From the NCBI GenBank assembly GCA_017503735.1, contig JAFVSN010000038.1, positions 62,001-126,000 on the forward strand: a stretch of DNA of 64,000 nt. Reading direction: 5' to 3'. Shown one piece after another: positions 18,287 to 28,106 of this stretch (position 1 is the stretch's first letter; each line of letters begins with the position of its first letter). A program made the position numbers and the translations under genes. The notes under the pieces are model-generated. The model was given only the letters and a program-made list of their open reading frames with translations, was not told where the DNA came from and searched no databases. The DNA comes from Lachnospiraceae bacterium. GTDB lineage: Bacteria; Bacillota; Clostridia; Lachnospirales; Lachnospiraceae.

Positions 18287-18341
18287 ATTCACAATCTGTT
18301 CCATTTTTGTACATAATTGCAAAACAGTTTCGAAGTCTCCG

Positions 18342-20870
18342 TTACTTTTCAGAGGACGCTTTTTTCTCCCAAAACCTTTGCAGACACTCATCTACGGTGG
18401 ATAAGGATACCGGTTCATACGGATACCACTCCTTTGGGAACAAGGAAGCATACCGGTTTCCGGAAAAACGGTCATCCAACAGTAAAATCGCACCCTTATC
18501 CTCCATAGTCCGGATTACCCGTCCTGCCGCCTGTTGCACCTTATTCATGCCCGGATACAAATAAGCGCAGGAAAAGCCGTCCCGGTCTCCTTCTTCGCGT
18601 TCGTCGTAATACCGTCGGAACAGTTCCCGTTCCTCACACACCAAAGGCAATCCCGTCCCCACAATCACGGCTCCGATCAGACGCTCTCCTTTTAAATCAA
18701 TTCCTTCTCCGAAAATTCCGCCCAACACACAAAGACCGATGTGGGTTTCTTCCGTTTCTTCGGAAAACTGCAAAAGAAACTCCTCCCGCTCGGTTTCGGT
18801 CATGTTGGCCTTCTGCCGATGAAGCAAAACCGGCTGCTTCTCCTGTGGTTTGCTATCTCCGGCACCCTCGTCCCAATCCGGCAACCCGCCTCCGGATTGT
18901 GCGGTCAGCCTCTCCTCCAATACCGCCGCCACATCCTGTAACATCCGGTAAGAAGAAAAGAACACAAAATAATTTCCCTTTTTTGCCCCCGTAAACTTCA
19001 AAATATACTCTGCCGCTTTCTCATACATCTTCCGCCCCCGGTTTGCATAGCGGAAATTCACGTCACACCCCACCGCAACCAGACGCTGTTCTTTCAAAAA
19101 CGGAGACGGCACATAAATGGCATAATCCTCTTCACCGCCTCCCAGTTCCTCCATATAATACCGTACCGGAAGCAGAGTTGCCGAGAAAAACACCGCGCTT
19201 TTTCCCTTCTTCAACTGCTCCGCCAAGGCTCTTGCCGGTTGCATACACTGCACTCTGGCATAGAAAGAACCGTCTTCTCCGTATGAGGTATAAAATCGGT
19301 AATCCGTGTCCGCAAAATCATACATGGACAAAAAATGGCGGGCCTCAAAATAAAGATTCAGTACCGCATCCCGCTCATTTCCCGGACGCTTCTCATCTTT
19401 TAAGTACTCCTCACATTCCGTCAGCAATCTCGTAACACACATGGCAAGATTCCCGAATTCCGTATGCTCCGTGAAAGAATCACATTCTCTTTTTAACCGT
19501 AGCAGCTCTTTATTACAAGCCTCCAGACGCTTTGTAAGCTTCGGCATCTGCTTTCCGAACAGCCGTTTTACATTCAAAAATTCCTCTTTCCAAAGGGTTG
19601 CACTGTACATTTCCCTTGCACGTTCCGGGAGATTGTGGGCTTCGTCAATCAAAAAAACATAATTGTTTTTTCCCTCTCCGGCAAAAAAGCGTTTTAATGC
19701 CACCGTCGGGTCAAACACATAATTATAATCGCAAATCACAGCGTCTGCCCATAAAGTCAAATCAAGGCAGAACTCAAAGGGACATACCATATGCTTTTCG
19801 GCATAAGCTTCAATCAATTCTCTGGTAATGTTTTTTTCATTGGTCAACATATCAAACAACGCATCGTTTACCCGGTCAAAATGCCCCTTTGCTCTCGGGC
19901 AGGAAAAAGGATTGCACTCCGGCTTGTCCAACACGCAAATCTTTTCCTTAGCGGTAATCGTCACCGTTTTAAACATAAGCCCCCGGTCCGCCAACACGGA
20001 AAACGTCTCCTCCGCCACCGTCCGCACAATGGTCTTTGCCGTCAAATAAAACAGTTTTTCCGTCAGACCTTCCCCCACCGCCTTCACGGACGGAAACACG
20101 GTAGATATGGTTTTCCCTACCCCGGTAGGTGCCATGGCAAACAGCTTTTTCTCTCGTAAGATGGAGCGATATACCCCGGCGGTAAAATCCCGTTGTCCTT
20201 CTCTGTACGGGAACGGAAACTGCAATTCCTTCGCAGAGGCATTTCGAAGCTTTTTCCAACGTCGTTCCCACACTGCCCACTTGGCATATTCGTTAATCAG
20301 CCCTTCAAACCAGACTGTCAGTTCTTCCGGGTGCAACTCTTCATGAAAACGTTTGATATTCTCGGTTTCGATATTACAGTAGGTAAGTTGAATACCAAAG
20401 GAGACCTCAGCCAGATCCGCGCATCCCGTTTCCGGTAGTTCCTCTCCTTCCGGTTTTTCGGTCAATGACTGCAGTTTTCCCTCTTTTACTCCCAACATAT
20501 ACGCATAACATCTTGCCTGGGCCAAATGCACCTGTTCCGGCTTTTGCAGTTGATTCACATCCCGGTAAGAACATTTAATTTCATCAATCACAAAGGAATC
20601 GTCCGGATTGCGAATCACGCCGTCCGCCCGGCCCTCCACTACAAGCCAAAAGCTCTCGTCACCGTCCTCTAACGGAAGTTCAACGGAAAGCGGCACTTCT
20701 GCCGTATAATTACTCCCCATACTCTTTTGAATCTTACGGTGTAACCGGCTGCCTGCCTGCATGGCGTCCGCATCCATACGGCCGCTTCCGCTCTCCAAAT
20801 CTCCGGAACGCATAATAAATTCCACCAACGTCCGCACAGAAACTTTGATTTTATCCTGTTTTTCCGCCAA
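18342..20870 (-). CDS. Rad3/DinG-type Fe-S helicase with an N-terminal nuclease-like domain
   Basis: About 842 residues. Residues 1-200 look like a Cas4/RecB-type PD-(D/E)XK domain: VEGRADGVI, then VIDEIKCS about 10 residues on, then a QARCYAYML helix. The rest is an XPD/DinG superfamily-2 helicase with Walker A APTGVGKT (near 245), four Cys between motifs I and II (C..C of the DKPECNPFSC region, then VCPFEFC) for a [4Fe-4S] cluster, DEAH (near 409) and a C-terminal QAAGRVIRT motif. I prefer the TTG at 20870, eight bases after AGGAGG, to the GTG at 20879, which abuts that site. Predicted 5'-3' DNA helicase in repair; substrate not known from sequence. Confidence 0.85.
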   Translation of the reverse strand: MAEKQDKIKVSVRTLVEFIMRSGDLESGSGRMDADAMQAGSRLHRKIQKSMGSNYTAEVPLSVELPLEDGDESFWLVVEGRADGVIRNPDDSFVIDEIKCSYRDVNQLQKPEQVHLAQARCYAYMLGVKEGKLQSLTEKPEGEELPETGCADLAEVSFGIQLTYCNIETENIKRFHEELHPEELTVWFEGLINEYAKWAVWERRWKKLRNASAKELQFPFPYREGQRDFTAGVYRSILREKKLFAMAPTGVGKTISTVFPSVKAVGEGLTEKLFYLTAKTIVRTVAEETFSVLADRGLMFKTVTITAKEKICVLDKPECNPFSCPRAKGHFDRVNDALFDMLTNEKNITRELIEAYAEKHMVCPFEFCLDLTLWADAVICDYNYVFDPTVALKRFFAGEGKNNYVFLIDEAHNLPERAREMYSATLWKEEFLNVKRLFGKQMPKLTKRLEACNKELLRLKRECDSFTEHTEFGNLAMCVTRLLTECEEYLKDEKRPGNERDAVLNLYFEARHFLSMYDFADTDYRFYTSYGEDGSFYARVQCMQPARALAEQLKKGKSAVFFSATLLPVRYYMEELGGGEEDYAIYVPSPFLKEQRLVAVGCDVNFRYANRGRKMYEKAAEYILKFTGAKKGNYFVFFSSYRMLQDVAAVLEERLTAQSGGGLPDWDEGAGDSKPQEKQPVLLHRQKANMTETEREEFLLQFSEETEETHIGLCVLGGIFGEGIDLKGERLIGAVIVGTGLPLVCEERELFRRYYDEREEGDRDGFSCAYLYPGMNKVQQAAGRVIRTMEDKGAILLLDDRFSGNRYASLFPKEWYPYEPVSLSTVDECLQRFWEKKASSEK

Positions 20871-20930
20871 CCGGTTCACCTCCTCACATGCAACGCTACC
20901 GTTTTCATCCGGGTTACCTTTAAACCGTGT

Positions 20931-22673
20931 TTATATTCCCGTCTCCACCCGCTCACAAGTTCCGTCTTTCATTTGGTACGTATAATCGCAGTAGGCTGCT
21001 AACGACGTTCGGTGCGAGATTAAAAGAACCGTAAGTCCGTCCCGCATGTGAAAAATCCGTTGCAGCACTTCCCGTTCCGTGTCCTCATCCAACGCTGCCG
21101 TTGCTTCATCCAATACAAGAACTTCCGGCATTCCCAATATGCCACGTGCAATTCCCAAACGTTGTTGCTGTCCGCCGGAAAAACGAAAGCCTTCTCCGCC
21201 GTATACTTCATCCAACCCCTTCGGAAGTTTCTTCACTTCTTCCGCTATTTGTGCAATCTCCAAGGCTTTCCAAATTTGTTCATCCGTATACCCTTTTCTG
21301 CCCAGAAGAATATTTTCACGAATCGTATCATCAAAGAGCAGGACTTTCTGCGGCACATACCCGATACATCGCTGCCACTGATGTGCAACCTCGGTCATCG
21401 ACTGTCCATCCACAGTTATTTCTCCGGACAAGGGCTCCAATAAACCGATGACCAAGTCCGTCAATGTTGTCTTTCCGATCCCGGAAACTCCCTTTAAAAA
21501 CACTTTATCCCCGTGTGTTATCTCTAAATCAAGTCCATCCAGTACCAGTTCTTTTTTGCCCGGATAGGTAAAGGATACATTGTTAAACTTAATTTTCTCA
21601 TGAAAATACAATTTCGCACTGTCCTCTTTCGCTGTCTGCTTTTCTTCCTCTATCACATCAAACAGCTCCTGTCCCACGGTTTCCAATGTAGGCAGATAGT
21701 AAGATACCGAAGTAAATAAGGAATTAATGCTATATGCTCCCGGAAGCATGCGAACCAGTGCTACGGCAATTACCGATAACAGCACAATATCTCCGTTTGT
21801 TGCACCGTTCCCGCCGAACAATACCAGTACAACAATCAGCACACCGCTTACCAAAATTAATTCCATCAAGTTGCGAGGCAAACTGCGATACCTTGTCATC
21901 TTCAAATCCAGCTCGGCATTTTCTGTTCCGACCTCCTTATAACGTTCTAAGAACTCCGCCTCACTATGCATAATTTTCACTTCGCGAATTCCGTCTACCG
22001 GCTGTCTGATGCACCGAATCATTCGTTTATAATATCGATCCGACAGTTTGCCCAGTTCCTGTACTTTCGGCGTAATCAGCCGCTGGAACAGCAAAATAGT
22101 CACTGCAAACAAACCTCCGATGATAGCTGCCACTTTCCAGTCCATTACAATAATCATTGCTACAATAAACAACATATTCAGTAATTCCGCTATAAAACGT
22201 AACATTTTCTCTAACAAAAGATAAATCTTTGCAATCTGATTGGTGATCATTGCCTGCACTTGATCCGTTGATGTTTTCAAAAAATACAAATAAGATTTAT
22301 GCAATAAATGCCGCATTGCTCTGACTGACATTCGGTTTCTGTTACGATTTACAAACTTACTTTCCTGTTGCGCAACCAAATAAGAAAACACACTCTTTAT
22401 TACAAACGCCAACAAAACACATAGGGTAAGAAATATTGCCACCTGATTCCGGGTCTTAAGACCAAACCATCCGCTGACAGTCTTCATATACGGATTTTCC
22501 AGCAGTTCCTGCATATTCATTAACTGTGCCATGTACGGAATCAGCACCGAAATACTAATCAACTGCAGGATTCCCTCTACTACAAACAGCACTCCCAAAA
22601 ACGCCAATTCCGTTTTTTGACGTCGGTCTAAAAACAAATTCAATTTCTTTAATGCCTTTATTTTTTGTATCAT
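20931..22673 (-). CDS. ABC exporter (half-transporter), probably a lipid-linked glycan flippase
   Basis: A 580-residue fused membrane-ATPase protein. About six helices lie in residues 20-310, followed by Walker A GVSGIGKTT, the signature FSGGQQQR and Walker B VLVLDEATAALDE. Its size and the NRNRNRMSVRAMRHLLHKSY coupling region resemble MsbA/PglK-type flippases. It is the last gene of a glycan operon, and its ATG overlaps the stop of the GT51 gene by four bases. Context therefore suggests it flips a lipid-linked oligosaccharide made by the upstream glycosyltransferases. A drug or peptide exporter is possible from sequence alone. Confidence 0.85.
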   Translation of the reverse strand: MIQKIKALKKLNLFLDRRQKTELAFLGVLFVVEGILQLISISVLIPYMAQLMNMQELLENPYMKTVSGWFGLKTRNQVAIFLTLCVLLAFVIKSVFSYLVAQQESKFVNRNRNRMSVRAMRHLLHKSYLYFLKTSTDQVQAMITNQIAKIYLLLEKMLRFIAELLNMLFIVAMIIVMDWKVAAIIGGLFAVTILLFQRLITPKVQELGKLSDRYYKRMIRCIRQPVDGIREVKIMHSEAEFLERYKEVGTENAELDLKMTRYRSLPRNLMELILVSGVLIVVLVLFGGNGATNGDIVLLSVIAVALVRMLPGAYSINSLFTSVSYYLPTLETVGQELFDVIEEEKQTAKEDSAKLYFHEKIKFNNVSFTYPGKKELVLDGLDLEITHGDKVFLKGVSGIGKTTLTDLVIGLLEPLSGEITVDGQSMTEVAHQWQRCIGYVPQKVLLFDDTIRENILLGRKGYTDEQIWKALEIAQIAEEVKKLPKGLDEVYGGEGFRFSGGQQQRLGIARGILGMPEVLVLDEATAALDEDTEREVLQRIFHMRDGLTVLLISHRTSLAAYCDYTYQMKDGTCERVETGI

Positions 22674-24475
22674 CTGTTTTTCCTCTTTCCGGTCTCCTGT
22701 TCATAACTGATATACGGACAATAAAACCACTGCTCCCACGGACGATTCTCCAGTTTTGTCATTACCACACCATTTCCGAAGCGTTCCGAAGAAGTACATT
22801 CGATTACATTTCCTGCCCCCACATAAACTCCTACGTGGTCTTTCATATACAAACATACGCCCGGCAATTCCGGCAACGAAGACATGGGACCCTTCCTCTC
22901 CGAATGTTCCAACAATCCTTTACTGTTTAAATCTTTTTCCGGCAAATACTCCGGCAAACCGATTCCGCCGAAATAATAGGATTTAATTAATCCGCTGCAA
23001 TCAAACCCCAAAAAGCCCGCATACGGATAGAATTGTTTTATTTCCTCCACCCGTTCTTTTGTATACCATTCGGAAAAATAAGTTATTTGTTCTTCTATCC
23101 GTTCCGCTGTAATATAAGTTCCCATGGCACCCATCAAATATCTTGTGGTTTGCGGCAACAATCGCTTCACGTATTTTACCAGACCACGTGCCGTATATAC
23201 ATGTTGTTCCGACTGTTTCAACACGGTATACGGAGGAAAATACCCTGTAGAAAAACGATGTTCTTTTTCCTTACAACAGTCCGGTGTAACAAGCAAATCC
23301 CCCGGCTGTAATTCTCCCGGCCGGCAACACTCGAATAACAACGTATCTTTCAGCACAAACTCCCTGTTTTCTTCCGCAAAGCGTTCCAAAAGTGCGGACG
23401 CACTCTTATCGGTACGCTCTCCGTAAAAAGCAAATCGTATCGGCAACGGATGCCAGGCGGCATCTCTATGATTTTTCAATGTACCTCCCACACGGAACCC
23501 TCTCCGGAAAAGATACCGGAAAATACACAACAATTCCTCTTTTGTAAAACATTCTCCGTCTCCCGATACCTCTGCAACTCTCTCGGCAAAAACAAGTCTT
23601 TTTCCGTCTCCTGTCGCCTTGGTAAAATAACGCTTCATCCTTTCTATCGCAAACACGTCCGACGTTTTTTCTTTCCTGTTCACAGAAATCAACTGTTCTT
23701 TTTCCACATATTGTCGCATGCGTTTTGCCGATGCCTGCTGATAAGACTGTTCTTCCGCTATCGAAAGGCCTCCTTGTTCCCATAATCTGCAATAATGCTC
23801 CACCGGCATTTTCGCCAACGTTGCCACCCCCGCCAGCAAATCTCCCGCTCTTCTTGCCGCAAGCTTCTCATTTACTTCCGGATTGTAACGACGAGGTGCC
23901 GGTAACACACCGGCAAGCGTCACTGCTTCCCATAGAGAAAGTTCATTTGCGGAGTGCCCGTAGTAATGACGTGCCGCCGCTTCTATTCCGTTACATCCCT
24001 GTCCGTATTCAATAATATTAACATACAACTCCAACAGTTCCATTTTAGAATAATACTTTTCCAAACGAAGAACAACAAGCAATTCTGCCAGTTTTCGCGC
24101 ATAGATTCTACGAAAAGAAAAGTAAAGATTCTTTGCAAGCTGTTGGGTAATCCCACTGCCTCCGGTAACGATTTTTCTCCGTCTTACATTTAAAAGAAAT
24201 GCTTTTTTCATTGCTACCACGGAATATCCTTTATGCTCAAAGAAGCGAAAATCCTCCGAAACAACAATCGCTTCCAGAAAAAAAGGAGCAATCTTATCAA
24301 TTGTTACGTAGTCTTCTCTTGCTTTGATTTCTTCGATATACCGCTTCATAGGACGTTTACAAACCGCAACTAAATACATCCAAAGTCCGTGCAGGGTTAT
24401 CCAAAGCACAACCGATAACGGTATCAATAACACACACGCCGAAACACATATTAACACGATCCATATCATATCCAT
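22670..24475 (-). CDS. GT51 transglycosylase fused to an NlpC/P60-like domain
   Basis: A single N-terminal membrane helix (about residues 5-35) anchors a GT51 domain outside the cell. EAIVVSEDFRFFEHKGY carries the catalytic Glu, and GGSGITQQLAKN and LELYVNIIEYG are conserved moenomycin-site motifs. There is no penicillin-binding domain. Instead, after a middle region of about 200 residues, the C-terminus is an NlpC/P60-like papain fold with DCSGLIKS (nucleophile Cys) and HVGVYVG (His). I start at the ATG at 24475, one base after the preceding stop, rather than the upstream GTG. GT51 polymerises lipid II; the pairing with a peptidase/amidase domain suggests glycan-strand synthesis coupled to stem-peptide or lipid processing. 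The C-terminal domain is closely similar to one in the neighbouring protein. Confidence 0.85.
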   Translation of the reverse strand: MDMIWIVLICVSACVLLIPLSVVLWITLHGLWMYLVAVCKRPMKRYIEEIKAREDYVTIDKIAPFFLEAIVVSEDFRFFEHKGYSVVAMKKAFLLNVRRRKIVTGGSGITQQLAKNLYFSFRRIYARKLAELLVVLRLEKYYSKMELLELYVNIIEYGQGCNGIEAAARHYYGHSANELSLWEAVTLAGVLPAPRRYNPEVNEKLAARRAGDLLAGVATLAKMPVEHYCRLWEQGGLSIAEEQSYQQASAKRMRQYVEKEQLISVNRKEKTSDVFAIERMKRYFTKATGDGKRLVFAERVAEVSGDGECFTKEELLCIFRYLFRRGFRVGGTLKNHRDAAWHPLPIRFAFYGERTDKSASALLERFAEENREFVLKDTLLFECCRPGELQPGDLLVTPDCCKEKEHRFSTGYFPPYTVLKQSEQHVYTARGLVKYVKRLLPQTTRYLMGAMGTYITAERIEEQITYFSEWYTKERVEEIKQFYPYAGFLGFDCSGLIKSYYFGGIGLPEYLPEKDLNSKGLLEHSERKGPMSSLPELPGVCLYMKDHVGVYVGAGNVIECTSSERFGNGVVMTKLENRPWEQWFYCPYISYEQETGKRKNR

Positions 24476-24476
24476 C

Positions 24477-27044
24477 TCAGACTTCCTCACAACTTCCCGT
24501 CACTTCATTCACCAGTTCGTCCATCGCAGGTCGCAATCCGTTACTTCGTCCGGTCATAACCATAAATAACTGCTGCGGTAAAATGTTTCCGGATAAAAAG
24601 TTTCCTTCAATCAAATCCACTCCTGTATCCGTAATTGCCACATCCCAGGCAACAAACGGCACTTCCGGTACATGTTTTGCCGCTTCTTTTACCAAGTCGC
24701 AACACTCTTTCCAATACGGTATTGTCACTGTGGAAAACTCTGCTCCGGTATCTCTATGTTTTTGTTCCAATTCCATAGAAAACTTGTTCATTGCTCCACC
24801 GGACAAAACAGCTCCGTTTTCGTCCAAATACAGTGTATAACTATTCTCGCAAAGATCAATCAACGCACCCTTTCTTCCAAACCGAATCGAAGAATTCAGT
24901 ACCACTTTTGCTTCCTTTCCCCGTAACAAGGTGTGAATCCGTACCGTACATAAAGAATCGGGAAACACCGCTGCCAACGTTTTATGAGGAACCAACAACG
25001 CCTCTAACAAAAGCTCGCGCTTGCTCTGCCTCCACTGATTGATTAAATCCCGCAGTTTTGTTTCTTCCGGAAGTTCCCGGTAAACCTGAATCCCTCTTCC
25101 GCCGCTTAACCAGGAATCTTTGACAATCAAGCCCTTTTGTCTTTTACAAAATGCCATTACCTGTTCATCCGAAGCATTTGAAAAATCCAAATACTCGCGT
25201 TTGATCAGATTACTCATTCTTGCCATAAAACAGTTTTTGTCCGTAAGAATTCTTAAATATCTTTCCTTATTGATTTTCGCCCCGATGGCATAATACTGTT
25301 CTTCCGACAATAACTGATCCGTGGTTCCTTTTGCTTCTAAAATTCTCCGGGTCAGCTCAACCTCCATCGACACTTGATTTCTGTAGACCTTGCGTACTAA
25401 ATTCATCATTTCCGATGTCACCGGCATTCCGGTATATGCGGATACCGTCTTTGCACATTTTACGACGCGCCTTGCAACAGCTCCCAGTTTCTTTCCCTTT
25501 TTCAATCTTTGTAAGATTTCTTTTCCTTTCTTCTTCTGCACAACGGTCTTTCCCGTCGTATGTTCCGTTTCTCTTTTCGGCAATTCCGGATATTTTACAA
25601 GAGGACACATAAACCACCTTGTCCATTCCTGTTGTTCCAAGTCAGCCATTACCACACCGTCGCCGAACTTTTCACTGCGGGTAGACTGGATTACCTTTCC
25701 GTTTCCGACATAAATTCCCACATGTCCCTTCATGTAGAGACAAATTCCCGGAAGCTCCGGAAGTGTTTTTATACTTCCGCTTTTTGCCGAGCAGTATAAT
25801 AATTTAGCAGAATTCCAATCCGTTCCTTCTTCATAATTTTCCACATTTATGCCGCCCCAATAAAAGGACTTTATTAAGCCGCTGCAATCCGTTCCGTAAC
25901 AATCCGTTCCGATATAACCGCGAAGTTCTTCTACTCGCTCCGGCGGATACTGGTTCGGATAACGTGAAGTTGCACGTGCCAATACATCCTCCGTAATCGG
26001 TTCCATCAATGCGCCGAACATATACACTGTCTTTTGTTTCAGGCAATAGTTTGCATACGCCGCGAGAGCTTCTGCCGTATGTTCTGTAGCCAGTTCATAG
26101 GTAGTTTTTCCGGACTCATTTTTTATGACTCTTCTCTCATCCGTTACTATCTCCGGACAAAAGAACCGTTCTCCCAGCAAAAATCGCCTGTGTTTCAAGG
26201 CAAAGCCATCGATATTATAACGAGGCACCACCGCATGATCCGAATATCGTATTACCTTTGTAGCGCCCACCGGACAAAACACGGTAAAGCCTGCCTCAAT
26301 GATGTAACGATAACGCGGATCTTCATTCTCCCAGCAAAACCCAAAGGGAGAAATATAGCAATCCGTCTTTCCTACTACCGGCTCAATCAAACGTTTCCAT
26401 TTATCCGTATCATAAACCACCTTTTCGTAAGGCGGATCCTGCACTTTAAACCAGATGCTGTTATGGGTAAAACTATGGCAGGCAAATTCGTATCCCATTG
26501 CCTTTAAGCGTTCCGCGGCCACCCGCGCCTTCTCCCTGTTTTCTTCCGCATCCTCTTCTCCGTCCGTAAACGGAAAACCGAGAATTCCTTCATAGCCGGT
26601 TACCGCCAAAATTCCTCTTGCGCCTTCATAGGAAAAATCCGGATGCATCTGAACAAAGCGTTCTAAAATCGGCACAGCATCTCCTTCTTCGGAAAATTCC
26701 ACCGTACCGTCCGGACGAACCACCTCGTTTTTAATAACACCGTCATCATCCACAAACATGTTTTTGGCAAAACCGTACCCCTGCATATAACGGTAATAAT
26801 TCACGTCGTCAAAGGAAATAACAAGCGGCTTTTTCCCCTCGGGCAGTATTACATTCCCATCCAACCATTCCTTCTGTTTTACCAACACATAGTCTCTCTG
26901 ATATAAAGACTCTAATATCTTTTTGTATTCCGAAGCCGTGATCATCCAGTCATCAAACCCTTTACAGATCTCTGCTTTTCCGAATGCAAGTTCCGGATAG
27001 AGAATTAAGCTGTGGAAAAAAATATGCGTTAATTCCTGTCCCAT
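24477..27044 (-). CDS. three-domain NodB deacetylase / NlpC-P60 / ATP-grasp protein
   Basis: About 855 residues with no signal peptide or membrane helix. Residues 1-330: NodB-like deacetylase with the Asp pair in LVISFDDVNYY, HSFTH metal ligands and a SPFGFCW loop. About 330-470: NlpC/P60-like domain with TDCSGLIKSFYWGG and HVGIYVGNGK. About 540-850: ATP-grasp of the sugar-transfer-associated type, with VKDSWLSGGRGIQVY (phosphate loop) and FVAWDVAITDTGVDLIEGN (metal ligands). ATP use implies the cytosol, so the other two domains would act on a precursor before export. The ATG at 27044 has AGGAGG ten bases before it. It sits between GT and GT51 genes of a glycan operon. Substrate unknown. Confidence 0.85.
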   Translation of the reverse strand: MGQELTHIFFHSLILYPELAFGKAEICKGFDDWMITASEYKKILESLYQRDYVLVKQKEWLDGNVILPEGKKPLVISFDDVNYYRYMQGYGFAKNMFVDDDGVIKNEVVRPDGTVEFSEEGDAVPILERFVQMHPDFSYEGARGILAVTGYEGILGFPFTDGEEDAEENREKARVAAERLKAMGYEFACHSFTHNSIWFKVQDPPYEKVVYDTDKWKRLIEPVVGKTDCYISPFGFCWENEDPRYRYIIEAGFTVFCPVGATKVIRYSDHAVVPRYNIDGFALKHRRFLLGERFFCPEIVTDERRVIKNESGKTTYELATEHTAEALAAYANYCLKQKTVYMFGALMEPITEDVLARATSRYPNQYPPERVEELRGYIGTDCYGTDCSGLIKSFYWGGINVENYEEGTDWNSAKLLYCSAKSGSIKTLPELPGICLYMKGHVGIYVGNGKVIQSTRSEKFGDGVVMADLEQQEWTRWFMCPLVKYPELPKRETEHTTGKTVVQKKKGKEILQRLKKGKKLGAVARRVVKCAKTVSAYTGMPVTSEMMNLVRKVYRNQVSMEVELTRRILEAKGTTDQLLSEEQYYAIGAKINKERYLRILTDKNCFMARMSNLIKREYLDFSNASDEQVMAFCKRQKGLIVKDSWLSGGRGIQVYRELPEETKLRDLINQWRQSKRELLLEALLVPHKTLAAVFPDSLCTVRIHTLLRGKEAKVVLNSSIRFGRKGALIDLCENSYTLYLDENGAVLSGGAMNKFSMELEQKHRDTGAEFSTVTIPYWKECCDLVKEAAKHVPEVPFVAWDVAITDTGVDLIEGNFLSGNILPQQLFMVMTGRSNGLRPAMDELVNEVTGSCEEV

Positions 27045-27079
27045 CGTATACCGTCCTCCTGTCATTTCTCGTCGGTTTT

Positions 27080-28102
27080 TTAACGCCGGAATATATAATA
27101 CACTTTCTGCAAGTAATCATGTCCGAACATTTTGATCCGATAAAGATTCTTTATCCATCCGTATTTTCTTTTTTCCAGTAATGCTATCACAATACGCGCA
27201 AATCCGTCCATCTCTTTCCTCTGCATTGCGCAAACCGAAAAATAGGGATTTACTCTCATGATATTACATAAACGTTCCCATTCTTTCACACCCCATTGTT
27301 TCTCACTTGCGTAATTCAGCGCAAGTAAAATACCCCTGACAAAAAATAAAGCCGTACACTTCTCAGAATACCCTCCCAGCTTTATCATCTGCCGAAATTC
27401 CTTAAAGATCGCAAGTTGCTTTTCCCAAATATCCTTCTGTTTTTTTGACGTAAGTGACTGTCCGCTCTCCACATAAAAGTAAAGAGGATCTTTCACAAAA
27501 TCAATCCTTTTACAACGGGAAATATATCGAATATTAAATACCGTATCCTCGCCGTGTTCCCATTTTTCAGGGAATGTAATTTCGTACTTTCGAAGAATTT
27601 CCCCGCGATACAACTTTCCCCATACCGTAGGAATGTATTGGTTTTTATACCACTCTTCCAAAAACGCTTCCTTTGCTTTTTGAGAAACGATCACTGCCCG
27701 GTAGGGTTTGCCAAATGTATAGCAATTCGTCCTTATTACCTTACAAAATCCGGAAACTACCCAGTCCGCATCCCGTTTTTTCCTGCATTCCACTAACTTA
27801 CCGATGTAATCAGGAGAAACATAATCATCTCCGTCACAAAATGCAATATAAGCACCGTGCGCCGCTTCCAAGCCTTTGTTACGTGCCGCTGCCACGCCTT
27901 TATTTTTCTGCGTAATACAGCGGATCCGTTCATCTCGCTTTGCCATATTCCGAATTATCTCTGCCGTATCGTCTGTGGAACCGTCATCAATTACAATAAT
28001 CTCAAGCTTCGGATAAGTCTGCTTACAAAGACTTGTAAGACATCGTTGGATTTTGGATGCCACATTGTATGCCGGCACAATCACAGACACAAGCTCCATC
28101 AT
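27080..28102 (-). CDS. family 2 glycosyltransferase
   Basis: A GT-A fold enzyme transferring a sugar from a nucleotide donor. VSVIVPAYN at the start, IVIDDGSTDDT, KNKGVAAARNKGL and FCDGDDYVSPDY (DxD metal site) are all present in the first 110 residues; the C-terminal 200 residues are family-typical but not diagnostic. I choose the ATG at 28102, with GGAG seven bases before it, rather than the frame start at 28162 inside the neighbour. It lies four bases after the Wzy-like gene's stop. Cytoplasmic assembly of a surface polysaccharide repeat unit is the likely role; sugar and linkage cannot be told. Confidence 0.88.
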   Translation of the reverse strand: MMELVSVIVPAYNVASKIQRCLTSLCKQTYPKLEIIVIDDGSTDDTAEIIRNMAKRDERIRCITQKNKGVAAARNKGLEAAHGAYIAFCDGDDYVSPDYIGKLVECRKKRDADWVVSGFCKVIRTNCYTFGKPYRAVIVSQKAKEAFLEEWYKNQYIPTVWGKLYRGEILRKYEITFPEKWEHGEDTVFNIRYISRCKRIDFVKDPLYFYVESGQSLTSKKQKDIWEKQLAIFKEFRQMIKLGGYSEKCTALFFVRGILLALNYASEKQWGVKEWERLCNIMRVNPYFSVCAMQRKEMDGFARIVIALLEKRKYGWIKNLYRIKMFGHDYLQKVYYIFRR

Positions 28103-28106
28103 ACAT

